Virus record (IMG/VR): IMGVR_UViG_3300041583_000345 | Span: 1 to 64,000 of that record | DNA length: 64,000 bases | From: a virus | Reading direction: 5' to 3' (one strand) | In this document: positions 7,563-16,514 of the stretch, one piece after another | Layout: each line of letters opens with the position of its first letter | Numbering within the stretch: the stretch's first letter is position 1 | Notes under the pieces: model-generated | What the model saw: the letters and a program-made list of their open reading frames with translations, nothing else | Database searches by the model: none | What the model was told of the DNA's origin: nothing | Made by a program: the position numbers and the translations under genes

Positions 7563-8318
7563 CTACCGTTTTGTTAAATCTTCTTTTAATTTTTCTGATG
7601 GTTTTGGTACTGTGAAGAATAGGGTTGATTTGGGTAGAGGTAAATTTCCTTTATGTGCGGTATAAGACTCTTGTATAGTTAATATACCTTCATCCCCTTG
7701 GTCTCTCCTAGTCTTTACAATATATGGTACACATATCTGATCTCTTATACTTCCGTTAGAGAGCTCTGCATACACGCTAGTGCTTAATTCATTAGCTTCT
7801 TTATTATTTTTTCTGAGTAGTATTGCTGTTTCGTAGTGATCGTAGTTATATGGCATTCCGTTTTCATAATACCTTTCAAGCTGTCTATTAACAATAGATG
7901 GTTTATCGTTATTATATACATACGAAGTTACCATCCCCTCCACGTACACGCTTTGTAAATCTGCATGGTGATGAATAGCTGTATGGTATTTATCCCCCAG
8001 GTAGTGTTTTACTATAGCTTTAGGTTCAACTGTGAAATAGCACGGTGAATCCATCCAAATAGTATGAGTATGTTCCGGTAGAAATGCCTTTGTAGGGTTC
8101 CATTTTAAGAACCTAGACATCATCCTAAAGGACTTATCATTATGTTTCTCCAAAATATTTACATCCCAAAAGTCTGATGTTATATCTTTCCTGTTTGTAA
8201 ATGCAATATATTCTACATCTTCTTTATCATGAACAAAAGGAAAAAAGTTTCCTACCTCTTTTAAAGGGAGACTTTCATCTGCAAAGAGTGCTGTATAAAC
8301 TATTAATTTTAACTTCAT
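7563..8318 (-). CDS. DUF616-like glycosyltransferase
   Basis: A 251-residue protein that reads like DUF616 (TOD1/MUCI70-type) glycosyltransferases: N-terminal KLIVYTALFADESLPL, then EYIAFTNRKDITSDFWDV, the segment SFRMMSRFLKWNPTKAFLPE and TIWMDSPCYF in place of the usual W-x-D nucleotide-sugar site. It is the last gene of a glycan block and probably decorates host surface or virion glycans. Confidence 0.65.
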   Translation of the reverse strand: MKLKLIVYTALFADESLPLKEVGNFFPFVHDKEDVEYIAFTNRKDITSDFWDVNILEKHNDKSFRMMSRFLKWNPTKAFLPEHTHTIWMDSPCYFTVEPKAIVKHYLGDKYHTAIHHHADLQSVYVEGMVTSYVYNNDKPSIVNRQLERYYENGMPYNYDHYETAILLRKNNKEANELSTSVYAELSNGSIRDQICVPYIVKTRRDQGDEGILTIQESYTAHKGNLPLPKSTLFFTVPKPSEKLKEDLTKR

Positions 8319-8332
8319 ACTTTTTTACTTAT

Positions 8333-9058
8333 CTATATAGACTCTACTCTATCTATAACCTTTGTATAACCCTGTTTCATTAATTCTCTTGAAATCTCAT
8401 TCCGTAAAGATGCGTGGTTATTCTTCCAGTGGGATGCATTTTGGTCATTACCGTATTGCATACCTTTTATACTGCCCCATTCTTCTTGATTGTCAACTGT
8501 GTGAGGGGGTACCGCTGTTTTAATTCCGCCGTACATGTAGCTAAATCCTGAAAGTTGTATATCTTCTCCGTTCTCCCATGATATAGGATCTTGGTACCAT
8601 AAGTACTTTAAAGTGGATCTCTTCATAAACCATGAATGTCCTACTAAATCTACATACTCTAACTTGGAACTCTTAGTCCCGTTCCATCCATATTTTTCAA
8701 GAGGATCGTATGCGTCTCCTAAGAACTTAACTCCTGTTGAGCCTAAAATTAGATCCTCTTTACAGTGTTTAAGACAGGATTCGAACCACTTAGGTCCTGG
8801 TATAGTATCGTCATCAAAAAAAGCTACGTACTCTGTTTTAGCAAGTAGTCCATAAGCAAATCTAGCGTGAAATTTAAAGTTAGCATTACTGTAGGCAACT
8901 GTAGTACCTAAACTGTCTAAATTGTACTGTTCACCTTGTTCTGGTTTATTTGACCATATCATTATATCCTGTGCAGGAACTGTTTGACTTTTTATAGCCT
9001 CAATCTGTTCCTTTAAGTACTCAGGTCTTTTATAACAGTTTAATATAACTGTAATCAT
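8333..9058 (-). CDS. family 2 glycosyltransferase
   Basis: A 241-residue GT-A enzyme. It opens with ITVILNCYKRPEYLKEQIEA, typical of GT2, and has the metal-binding DDD in VAFFDDDTIPGPKWFE. The C-terminal part (GHSWFMKRSTLKYLW, WENGEDIQLSG) fits the acceptor side with its ED motif. It starts 4 bases inside the wecB-like gene. Sugar and acceptor are unknown. Confidence 0.8.
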   Translation of the reverse strand: MITVILNCYKRPEYLKEQIEAIKSQTVPAQDIMIWSNKPEQGEQYNLDSLGTTVAYSNANFKFHARFAYGLLAKTEYVAFFDDDTIPGPKWFESCLKHCKEDLILGSTGVKFLGDAYDPLEKYGWNGTKSSKLEYVDLVGHSWFMKRSTLKYLWYQDPISWENGEDIQLSGFSYMYGGIKTAVPPHTVDNQEEWGSIKGMQYGNDQNASHWKNNHASLRNEISRELMKQGYTKVIDRVESI

Positions 9059-10041
9059 ATTAACTCTTTAATTAATTTACTGGTATTTCCTTCTCCATAT
9101 GGACACTTAATATCAATATAGTAATTATTTATTAATTCTCCAAATAATTCCCGTAATTGTTCTGGTGTGTGACATAGATAAAGGTGTCCTGTCTCTATTC
9201 CTTCAGGTCTTTCTGTTACACTTCTACACACTATCACTTTTTTATTAAAGAATGTACCTTCTTCCTGAACTCCTCCACTATCTGTTATTATTAATTTAGA
9301 TTCTAACATTATTTCCAGTAGTTCATTGTGGGGTAAAGAGGGTACTACTGTAACGTGTTTCAATAGATACTTATGTTTCTGTATTTCCGGGTGGTGGTGT
9401 AGTGGTAGTATGAAATCTAACTCTCTGTTCTGCTCAGCTAATTTGTCTATCTCTTCAAACCACTTATCTATCCACCTATGGTTCTCCCACCGGTGTAGAG
9501 TTACTAATACCTTATTACCATAAATTGCTTTACCTTTAAGAGGTAAGAGAGTATCCAGTATAGAGTTACCCACAGTATGTACCACTCCTCTTACCTTTTC
9601 CTCTTTTAAATTTTGAGCTGATACTTCTGTAGGTGCTAAGTTTATATCAGCTATTCTAGATATCATCTGTCGATAACCTTCTTCAGGGTAGGGGTGGTTA
9701 AGGTCATGAGATCTTAATCCTGCCTCTAAATGTATTATTTTTTTCTTTCTACTAAATGCTGCTAAAGCGCATGCTAAAGCAGATACTGTATCACCATGTA
9801 CTAAAACTGTATCATAATCTCCGTCTGGAAATTGTATTAAGCAGTCACTTATTATTTGATCTAATCTATTAGTTTGATTTCCTATTTCTATATGGTAATC
9901 TACTTCTATGTCGTTTAATAAATCTTTATGTTGTCCTGTAAATAGAAGCTGACAGTTATCTAGTGTCTCTACTAACGGTTTTACTTTTAACCATTCAGGT
10001 CTTGTTCCAAAACATATTAAAATCTTATTTACCATATACAT
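9055..10041 (-). CDS. wecB: UDP-N-acetylglucosamine 2-epimerase-like
   Basis: A 328-residue protein with WecB-family motifs: ILICFGTRPEWLKVKPLVE at the N-terminus, VHGDTVSALACALAA, HLEAGLRSHDL, the site ITDSGGVQEEGTFF and RPEGIETG. The family interconverts UDP-GlcNAc and UDP-ManNAc. Slightly short (usual ~370) but all core motifs are present. It would feed ManNAc to the glycosyltransferases on either side. Confidence 0.88.
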   Translation of the reverse strand: MYMVNKILICFGTRPEWLKVKPLVETLDNCQLLFTGQHKDLLNDIEVDYHIEIGNQTNRLDQIISDCLIQFPDGDYDTVLVHGDTVSALACALAAFSRKKKIIHLEAGLRSHDLNHPYPEEGYRQMISRIADINLAPTEVSAQNLKEEKVRGVVHTVGNSILDTLLPLKGKAIYGNKVLVTLHRWENHRWIDKWFEEIDKLAEQNRELDFILPLHHHPEIQKHKYLLKHVTVVPSLPHNELLEIMLESKLIITDSGGVQEEGTFFNKKVIVCRSVTERPEGIETGHLYLCHTPEQLRELFGELINNYYIDIKCPYGEGNTSKLIKELI

Positions 10042-10718
10042 GTCTTTAAGGAAGTACTCTCTCCTTTAAGGTAGCTTCTATTATTCTCAGTCAAGTAACC
10101 ATTTAAAGTTGATCCAATGTCTAAGTAAATGTTGTGCTTATTCTTCTCCCAAAACTTAGCGGCTAACATATTACCCAACGGTCCGGCACAGAATAAAAAG
10201 AGTTTTCCTTTATATTTCTCAATAGGAAAATTCTCTACCATATCAAAATTATCTATAAATGCCTCTGTGGTGATAGGTACGTGTTGATCTATAATAAAAG
10301 GAAGCTTGTGTACTGTAGCATTTGCTCTTGCGAATAAAATCACATCATGTTTACTATATTCCGGAATAAAGTTTTCTTTATAGTAGGGGTAGTTACTATT
10401 TACAAAGAGGTTAGCCCAGGTTAGGGTCTCCTGCTTTGATTCTATTCTCATCCAATCCACAATTGGTTTAGGTTGGCAGCATTTACAGCTTACACCTACA
10501 TAATACTCAGGATCTTTATATTGGAAGGATCTTATTAGTTCAGTTCTAATTTCAGAATGTAGTTCTGGTTTAAATGTCCAATTATCTACATTAGTAATAG
10601 CTTGGTTGGCTAGTATGGCGAATTCCCCATCAGCGTACTTGCTAAAACTAAAGTTTTCTTTTTTCTTTAATTTTGCAAATATATACTCTATATCTTCTCT
10701 AAAACTATTCTTTATCAT
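10029..10718 (-). CDS. GT-D-type glycosyltransferase-like protein
   Basis: A 229-residue protein that resembles the GT-D (DUF1792) group: FSFSKYADGEFAIL stands where those enzymes have R-F/Y-G-D-G-E, and LFLFCAGPLGNMLAAKFWEK with IYLDIGSTLNGY matches their C-terminal nucleotide-sugar region. It overlaps the UGDH remnant and wecB by a few bases. Substrate unknown. Confidence 0.6.
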   Translation of the reverse strand: MIKNSFREDIEYIFAKLKKKENFSFSKYADGEFAILANQAITNVDNWTFKPELHSEIRTELIRSFQYKDPEYYVGVSCKCCQPKPIVDWMRIESKQETLTWANLFVNSNYPYYKENFIPEYSKHDVILFARANATVHKLPFIIDQHVPITTEAFIDNFDMVENFPIEKYKGKLFLFCAGPLGNMLAAKFWEKNKHNIYLDIGSTLNGYLTENNRSYLKGESTSLKTCIW

Positions 10719-10962
10719 TACTTATTGCTCTTCCTTTTTTAGCTTCCCAATCTCTTTCAGGTCTAACCTCTAAGTTAGTTTTCCATCCTGGTTCAATAGT
10801 ATTCATTGGAGTGCCTAATTTATTTCCTAATTTAATAATAGCATTAACATCTTTGGGAAAACAAGTTCCTCCGTAACCGTGTCTTCCGTCTGGTCCGGGT
10901 ACGTGTAAATGGCTATCTCCTACAAATCCATTTCCTATAATACCTACTTTATAACGTGTCAT
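10705..10962 (-). pseudogene. internally deleted UDP-glucose 6-dehydrogenase remnant
   Basis: About 85 residues against ~400 for the family. The N-terminal Rossmann start KVGIIGNGFVG runs almost directly into the catalytic block GYGGTCFPKDVNAIIKLGN, which holds the active-site Cys. Most of the NAD domain and all of the C-terminal domain are gone, yet the frame is open. Start taken at MTRYKVG (10962); an ATG at 10971 is also possible. Probably non-functional for oxidation. Confidence 0.75.
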
Positions 10963-11581
10963 AAAATGCATTCTGTTTTTCTTGTCTTTCTATTTGTTTT
11001 GGATGATAGAGTGCGTAAGTTTTATCTAAAGGTAAATTAGAGTAGGTTTCAAACCCTTCTAACTTCTCATGCACTTTATTCACCCATTTGATCTCCGGTT
11101 TATTTTTCCAGATTCTCATTTGATAGTCCGGCCAGTTAATCCAGCCCTCTTTATTTACATTCCACCCCCATTTCTGTATATGATCTTCTGTTAAGCCTTC
11201 TACTGTATTTACTCTAGGTACTAGATAAACTTCATTGTCTGGGTTCTTTTCAACAAGAAGAGGGAGTAGTTTAATAAGCTGTTCATTAGGTATCTCGTCT
11301 GCATCAATTTGAAATATAAAATCCCCAGTACAGTATTCGGTTAACTTATTTTTCCAATCTGCGAAATGACCATCGAAATACCCTCTATAAAACTGTACGT
11401 TGGGTAGTTTATTAAACTCTGATAGGAAATTTTCTATCTCTTCTGTACCGTTTGCTTGGTCATATAGTATAACGATTTCATCTCCTATTCTTTTATTATT
11501 TAACAAGAATGGAAGGAGCTTCTGTATTTCAAGAAACTCATTACAGAGTGTTACTGCATATGACAATTTTATTTTACTCAT
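10949..11581 (-). CDS. family 2 glycosyltransferase
   Basis: A 210-residue GT2-like enzyme: LSYAVTLCNEFLEIQKLLPF at the start, DEIVILYDQANGTEE, then DFIFQIDADEIPNEQL with the D-x-D metal site. Resembles the small GT2 enzymes of lipopolysaccharide core synthesis. It overlaps the UGDH remnant. Acceptor unknown. Confidence 0.78.
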   Translation of the reverse strand: MSKIKLSYAVTLCNEFLEIQKLLPFLLNNKRIGDEIVILYDQANGTEEIENFLSEFNKLPNVQFYRGYFDGHFADWKNKLTEYCTGDFIFQIDADEIPNEQLIKLLPLLVEKNPDNEVYLVPRVNTVEGLTEDHIQKWGWNVNKEGWINWPDYQMRIWKNKPEIKWVNKVHEKLEGFETYSNLPLDKTYALYHPKQIERQEKQNAFYDTL

Positions 11582-11588
11582 AACGTTA

Positions 11589-12038
11589 TTACTTTATATC
11601 ATAAAAGTTTATAACTTCAAGGGCATCCATAAATTCATTCTGTTCAAAGAATTTTGCTTCCGGCATATCCATTTTATGGGTCTGATCTTTTGGAAAACTC
11701 TTTGTAGTTCTCTCTTCTGGAGTGATTCTAATAGCTTTTACTGCTGACCATTTCCATTCCTCTTTTGATGAACCGTCTAAGAATACCATTCCGCTTCCCG
11801 GTAAAGTAATGGTGGCGGGTGCCCATACTCTTTTGTCTTCATCTGTAAATAATAAATCCCTATATAGTTCAGGAGAAGTTTCTATTAAATCAGCTGTTAC
11901 TTTTCCTCCCTCAGTCATTAGGGTTGAAGTTGTAAAACCACATCCTAAACATAACCATGTTGTTGTATCCTTATCTATGTGCTGCTCGTAACATGCATTT
12001 CCTTTGCATCGTTTACATTCTACTAATTGATCTTGCAT
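11589..12038 (-). CDS. zinc-ribbon hypothetical protein
   Basis: A 149-residue protein with an N-terminal zinc ribbon (VECKRCKGNACYE and WLCLGCGF) and then a beta-rich domain (VWAPATITLPGSGMVFLDGS). No family recognised. It sits inside the glycan block, 4 bases after a GT4 gene. The second half resembles phage virion-type accessory proteins, but this is only an impression. Confidence 0.6.
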   Translation of the reverse strand: MQDQLVECKRCKGNACYEQHIDKDTTTWLCLGCGFTTSTLMTEGGKVTADLIETSPELYRDLLFTDEDKRVWAPATITLPGSGMVFLDGSSKEEWKWSAVKAIRITPEERTTKSFPKDQTHKMDMPEAKFFEQNEFMDALEVINFYDIK

Positions 12039-12041
12039 ATC

Positions 12042-13322
12042 TTATAATTTTGGTAACTCTAATTTAGGTAAATTTAATTCTATTTTCTTTGGGAAGATTG
12101 GTATTTTTTCATCTAAAATCTTTCCTAATAATTCTGTCATAGCATCAAAGCTAAATAAGCTTCTACTTCTATGTCCTTGCCTTTTTGCTAATTCCAATAA
12201 CTTTTTATAGTCTTTTACTATTCCTTTATATGCTGTTGACACCTCCCCGGCATCTGGTGTGAACCAGCTTGCTTCCGGTAAGATTACTTTTGGTACTGAT
12301 GCTGATGGATGTACTTTTGTTAAAGTTCCTCCAATTAGAGTTGTGTACTCTCTATGTAAAAAATCTAGATGTGCCGACCAGGCTGAAGCTATAATAGGTT
12401 TGTTGGTTAAGGAAAACTCTAATAAAGGTCTTCCAAATCCTTCTCCTTTAGTTAGGCTAATCATTGCTTTTACTTTTGAATGATTATATAGTTCATTTAT
12501 TTCCTCATCAGATACCTCTCCATGAAGAAGATATACGTTAGGTACTGTGCCTTTTACAGTTTTTCTAATACTGTCAATCTTATCTAATATTTTTTCCCTA
12601 TCCATAATAGAGGTTGTAACTTGATGAGTTTTTAATATTAAGGCCGGTGAATTAGGTTTATTTTTAAATGTTTCTAAGAAAGATTTTAAAGTGTATCCTA
12701 TATTTTTCCTGTCCTGGCCTAAATCTCCTTGCATCCAATGTCCCACTACCAGGTAGCAGAACGATTCTTTAATCCCATCTAACTGTTTATTAATTTCCAA
12801 CTCCTTATTTGACTTGGCTGGGAAATATTTATTTATATCAGCTCCTTCAAATAAAACTTCAATAGGAGTTGTTATTTCCACCTCCCCAATTATACCTTTT
12901 GTTTTACTATCCTCTTTACTATACACCGAATTAATAAAAACATTCTTGCTGTGTTCTGATGAGGTAATTATTAAGTCCATGTTATTACATCCTTGAATCC
13001 AAGAAACATCACAAACTGTAGTCTCTATTCCGGCTGTTACTCCAATATTATACTTCCCTATTTTTTGGAATTCGTTTGGGACTGTAATTTGTATCCATAC
13101 GTCTGGTTGGTCTTCTATTTTATCTATAATCTTAGAGATAAGATCTACTTCTTTGTGATCTTTTAAGTACCCAAATCTTGTATTACCCCATCTTTGGGAT
13201 AATATCTTTATATCCCATTCCGGTTTTGTCTTTATTAACGCTTTGATAAAGTCTCTAGATCTTGCTGAATATCCACTATAACAGTCTATAGGACAGCTTA
13301 TTACGCATGTTGTTTTACTCAT
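12042..13322 (-). CDS. GT4-type glycosyltransferase
   Basis: A 426-residue GT-B enzyme. N-terminal CPIDCYSGYSARSRDFIKAL resembles the GT4 GYS motif, and the C-terminal half has LTKGEGFGRPLLEFSLTNKP, the E-x7-E nucleotide-sugar site. It is followed by a second GT4 gene one base upstream, and the two are likely to act in sequence on a glycan. Confidence 0.82.
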   Translation of the reverse strand: MSKTTCVISCPIDCYSGYSARSRDFIKALIKTKPEWDIKILSQRWGNTRFGYLKDHKEVDLISKIIDKIEDQPDVWIQITVPNEFQKIGKYNIGVTAGIETTVCDVSWIQGCNNMDLIITSSEHSKNVFINSVYSKEDSKTKGIIGEVEITTPIEVLFEGADINKYFPAKSNKELEINKQLDGIKESFCYLVVGHWMQGDLGQDRKNIGYTLKSFLETFKNKPNSPALILKTHQVTTSIMDREKILDKIDSIRKTVKGTVPNVYLLHGEVSDEEINELYNHSKVKAMISLTKGEGFGRPLLEFSLTNKPIIASAWSAHLDFLHREYTTLIGGTLTKVHPSASVPKVILPEASWFTPDAGEVSTAYKGIVKDYKKLLELAKRQGHRSRSLFSFDAMTELLGKILDEKIPIFPKKIELNLPKLELPKL

Positions 13323-13323
13323 C

Positions 13324-14769
13324 TTAATAACCTGTTAATTTATGTGTTATATATTTCTTTTCCTTTGGTTTTACTTTAATTAAATCAAAAGAGGGTCTTG
13401 GTTTAAATTCTTTAAATCCTTTTTCCAGTACCTTTGTAATATTAATACTCATTGTTGAGGCAGACATTTGCGATTCTTCTGATGTTACCCATTCTCTACC
13501 TTTTAAGCCGTTTACTTTTCTTTCTTCAGGAGTCATACTATATACTTTTAAAAAAGCTATTGCGGCATCTTCAGGTGAACATCTATCATCAAAAATATAA
13601 GGGGTTGGTACAGATCCTGTTAAAGAGATTGAAGACGGATAGACCGGTACTGCCCATTCCCCACACTCCCTAACTGTACCTCTATGGTTGGAAGGAAAGT
13701 CAGGTGAAAAATCAATCCACTTACCGTCTTTTTCAAACCTCATTTGATCTTGCATACCTCCTGTAACATTGGCAACAATCATCTTACCTGTCATCATTGC
13801 TTCTGTTAAAGATAACCCCCAACCTTCGTTTGATGAAAGTAGTACTGTAACGTCTGTAATATTGTACAGCATGTTCATTTGTGCTGGTGATATTCTTCCC
13901 TGTGAAAAGTACACGTTAATATAATCCGGGTCACAGAAAGCTTCTTTCACTGCGTTTAAATCTGTTCCGTTCTGGTCTATGGCCTGTGTATGCATTAGCA
14001 GTGCACATTTCTTGGAAGCTTCTTTGCCAATCATATCACAAAATATTCTATACGCAAGAATTGTATCTGCTGGATGTTTTCTCTGTATATTTCTGGAGTT
14101 AAAATAAATTATAAATTCTATGTTTGGATCCGGAATTGTGTTTTTTCTAAAATCTACTAATTGAGCATACAGTTTATGTTGCTCATCAATTGGGAAGAAT
14201 GCAGTTTCATCAATACCGTGGGGAACATACTCTATAATTTTATCTTTAGCTTGCTCTCCTAATACAATCTCATTAATATTCTTAGTCTGTTTTGAAATTG
14301 CCATTAATACATCCACTGAATCGTAGTACTGTTTATTGTATAGGGGTGCGGGATAGTCATCCCAGATATTTAACCAAAAAATTGGAATTTGGGATCTAAT
14401 CTCTCTTTCTATTTCGAATAACCATGTCCAGTATCTTGGATCTGTGAAGATAAAGATTGCATCTGGTTTTTCTGTTTTAAGGAGTTTTCTTATTATATCA
14501 GCATCTCCATAGCCTGTGTTTGGCCTTACAGATACGTTTGAATCAGATATACCAACTTTTTTATTAATATCTTCAGATAGATCAAATGTTTTTCCTATTT
14601 CTGGATGGTTTAATGCTGCACCTAAATTGAACCAATTAAAATGGTGTGCGGTTCCTACTACGAACTCTCTTGCCATTGTAGCTACTCCTGAGTGCATTCT
14701 AATATCATCACATAGTAATAAGATTTTTTTCCTTTCTGCTTTAGGTACGTAACCGAGTTTACTGTTCAT
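13324..14769 (-). CDS. GT4-type glycosyltransferase
   Basis: A 481-residue GT-B enzyme. It starts KILLLCDDIRMHSGVATMAR and has the C-terminal donor site LLSSNEGWGLSLTEAMMTGK with the two glutamates seven residues apart. The second GT4 gene of the cluster. Its ATG overlaps the stop of the small ribbon-helix-helix gene before it. Confidence 0.85.
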   Translation of the reverse strand: MNSKLGYVPKAERKKILLLCDDIRMHSGVATMAREFVVGTAHHFNWFNLGAALNHPEIGKTFDLSEDINKKVGISDSNVSVRPNTGYGDADIIRKLLKTEKPDAIFIFTDPRYWTWLFEIEREIRSQIPIFWLNIWDDYPAPLYNKQYYDSVDVLMAISKQTKNINEIVLGEQAKDKIIEYVPHGIDETAFFPIDEQHKLYAQLVDFRKNTIPDPNIEFIIYFNSRNIQRKHPADTILAYRIFCDMIGKEASKKCALLMHTQAIDQNGTDLNAVKEAFCDPDYINVYFSQGRISPAQMNMLYNITDVTVLLSSNEGWGLSLTEAMMTGKMIVANVTGGMQDQMRFEKDGKWIDFSPDFPSNHRGTVRECGEWAVPVYPSSISLTGSVPTPYIFDDRCSPEDAAIAFLKVYSMTPEERKVNGLKGREWVTSEESQMSASTMSINITKVLEKGFKEFKPRPSFDLIKVKPKEKKYITHKLTGY

Positions 14770-14957
14770 TATTTTAATCTAATGTTATGTTGTTTGTGAA
14801 GTTTCTCTTTAAAGTCCCTATCCGTAAGATAGAGATAAATTGCCCGATCTGCAAGCTTTTTAAATGAAAAGTTGTCTTGCAAACAAGCCATTTTAAATTC
14901 GCTAAAAAGAGGTTGGGTTATTTTGACTGAGGTCAGTTTTTCTGTTTTTGGGATCAT
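14769..14957 (-). CDS. ribbon-helix-helix-like small protein
   Basis: 62 residues: a short strand (KLTSVKITQPLFSEFKMACL) followed by two helices (FSFKKLADRAIYLYL, DFKEKLHKQ). This order fits an Arc/MetJ-type DNA-binding fold. It is first in the glycan operon, so it could regulate it. The call rests on pattern only. Confidence 0.5.
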   Translation of the reverse strand: MIPKTEKLTSVKITQPLFSEFKMACLQDNFSFKKLADRAIYLYLTDRDFKEKLHKQHNIRLK

Positions 14958-14992
14958 AACTTTCTATTTATTATATATAAATATATATTGTT

Positions 14993-15940
14993 TTACAAAA
15001 CAGTCTTCCATTCATTACAAAGTTTCATTTTTCCTACATCGCAATAGGTACATGCAAACTTCTCTGGTGTTGTATTTTGTGAATGGTCTTTAAAAGTCAT
15101 GTCTTCATTAAGCATATCTTTTAAGGTCTGTGTAAAAGTTTCTCTGAATTGTTTACTTTTTCTTGGTCCGATAGCGGGTCTAAACTCTTGTACTCTTTTT
15201 TGCATAGAAGCAAAATCAGCATTTACAGGTACTCTTCTCTTTAGAATAAAGTACTCCACGTTTATTTTTTCTACCGGTATATTAAACTGTTTAGAGAAGA
15301 ACTCTCTATATAAAGCCACTTGTGCTATTTTTTTATCATCTTTCTTTTGGTAATCTTTCCATCCAGAAGTTGATGTCTTGATGTCCATTATCGTCCAAGT
15401 ATCTGCTAAGGGACTGTAAAATACTAAATCTACTAATCCTTTAAACATCACCCCAGGGGTAATTTCCTGGTATAGTAAAGTTTCGACTCCGGCAAGTTCC
15501 ATAGTTTTAGTAGAAAAATACCCTGCTCTATTCTTTTTAAGATAATCTAAAATATGTTTTCCATCTAAGTAGAACTCCTGTAGTACCTTAGCGTTTATAC
15601 CCGGGTCTAATGTACCCTTAGCTTGTGCTCTAGCAACCTTAAATGCCTGTACCATTTTAGCATAGAGCAACGAATTTAAATCCATTTCGTTTGCTTTCTT
15701 CACCTGGTCATGAAAGAGTACCTCCAGCCATTCTTGAATAGTCTCATGCATTGCACTACCAAAAATAGTATGTATGCTAGATGTAAACGGTACTAGTTTA
15801 TTGTTGTACTGGTAGTGCCACATTTTCGGGCAGGTCTGAAATGTAGAAACTGCTGAGTAGGAAATGTGTTTATTTTTTTTGCTTTGTTTTATTTTGCTTT
15901 CCCAAACTTTTTTTACTTCCCCTTTTACCTTCTTCGACAT
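14993..15940 (-). CDS. PD-(D/E)XK nuclease, RecB/Cas4-like
   Basis: A 315-residue nuclease. Motifs in order: YSAVSTFQTCPKMWHYQY, HTIFGSAMHETIQEWLE, the catalytic block FKGLVDLVF followed by WTIMDIKTS (D then D-x-K), QVALYREFF, and a C-terminal CTYCDVGKMKLC. Four cysteines in the CxPK and CxxCx6C positions suggest the Fe-S cluster of AddB/Cas4-type enzymes. It would trim DNA ends in recombination or degrade host DNA. Confidence 0.82.
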   Translation of the reverse strand: MSKKVKGEVKKVWESKIKQSKKNKHISYSAVSTFQTCPKMWHYQYNNKLVPFTSSIHTIFGSAMHETIQEWLEVLFHDQVKKANEMDLNSLLYAKMVQAFKVARAQAKGTLDPGINAKVLQEFYLDGKHILDYLKKNRAGYFSTKTMELAGVETLLYQEITPGVMFKGLVDLVFYSPLADTWTIMDIKTSTSGWKDYQKKDDKKIAQVALYREFFSKQFNIPVEKINVEYFILKRRVPVNADFASMQKRVQEFRPAIGPRKSKQFRETFTQTLKDMLNEDMTFKDHSQNTTPEKFACTYCDVGKMKLCNEWKTVL

Positions 15941-16175
15941 AACTTGCTTTTAATCTTTCTAAATATAATGTAGCATCCATAAGTTCCTCTTGTAAATGGT
16001 CAATCCACCCCAAAAAGTCAATATCGTCTCTATCTAACGTTGTACCGTACTTCCTAATACCTACTTGAGATCGCTCTTGAAATTTATCTTTAACTGATTG
16101 AACATAGGGGTCTCTATTTTCTGCGGTGGCTGTTGAACTTATCGTCCAGCTAAAAAGTTCACTATTCTTACTCAT
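15870..16175 (-). CDS. MazG-like small protein
   Basis: 101 residues. The central segment RSQVGIRKYGTTLDRDDIDF followed by HLQEELMDATLYLERL fits the small phage MazG-like all-alpha family, in which E-E-L-x-D-A holds metal for NTP pyrophosphate hydrolysis. The basic Lys-rich tail overlaps the nuclease gene by 71 bases. Promoter motif 22 bases upstream. Confidence 0.6.
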   Translation of the reverse strand: MSKNSELFSWTISSTATAENRDPYVQSVKDKFQERSQVGIRKYGTTLDRDDIDFLGWIDHLQEELMDATLYLERLKASYVEEGKRGSKKSLGKQNKTKQKK

Positions 16176-16196
16176 ATAACTACTTTATCTATATCT

Positions 16197-16208
16197 TTAA
16201 GATACGAA
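16197..16208 (-). promoter_or_regulatory. phage promoter motif
   Basis: Minus-strand core TTCGTATCTTAA, 22 bases upstream of the MazG-like gene and directly after the terminator at 16212-16230. Confidence 0.65.
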
Positions 16209-16211
16209 AAA

Positions 16212-16230
16212 AGGTTGGAAAAACCAACCT
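16212..16230 (-). terminator. Rho-independent terminator
   Basis: On the minus strand a stem AGGTTGG/CCAACCT with a 5-base loop is followed by six T. It ends the lysis/membrane transcript just before the next promoter motif. Confidence 0.85.
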
Positions 16231-16261
16231 CTTTCTTGTATATTTATTAAATCCTTTGCTT

Positions 16262-16492
16262 CTACTTAATACTCATAGACGCTTTATCAAAATTAGCTTT
16301 TGAAACTTCCACAACTTCTCCTCCCTCTAATTGTAATCTAAATGTCTTAGGTTTTTTTTGTATTACTCTCAATACTTTTTTAACCTTATCTGCTTTTTTA
16401 ACAACTTTAGGGGCTATTATCTCCGCTTTAGGTGCTTCCACAGTTACTGGTGAATTTACTTCTATTTCTTTTGTACTAAATTTTTCTTGCAT
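16262..16492 (-). CDS. small protein sharing a C-terminal domain with its neighbour
   Basis: 76 residues; the N-terminal half is rich in Ala, Pro, Lys and Val. The C-terminal half (KKVLRVIQKKPKTFRLQLEG followed by GEVVEVSKANF) matches the C-terminus of the membrane protein encoded just upstream (KRVIQKSPKNRRVEF and GWVSKTEL). It looks like a detached copy of that domain. Function unknown. Confidence 0.65.
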   Translation of the reverse strand: MQEKFSTKEIEVNSPVTVEAPKAEIIAPKVVKKADKVKKVLRVIQKKPKTFRLQLEGGEVVEVSKANFDKASMSIK

Positions 16493-16514
16493 AGTAATTG
16501 TTATTAGTTTATTC

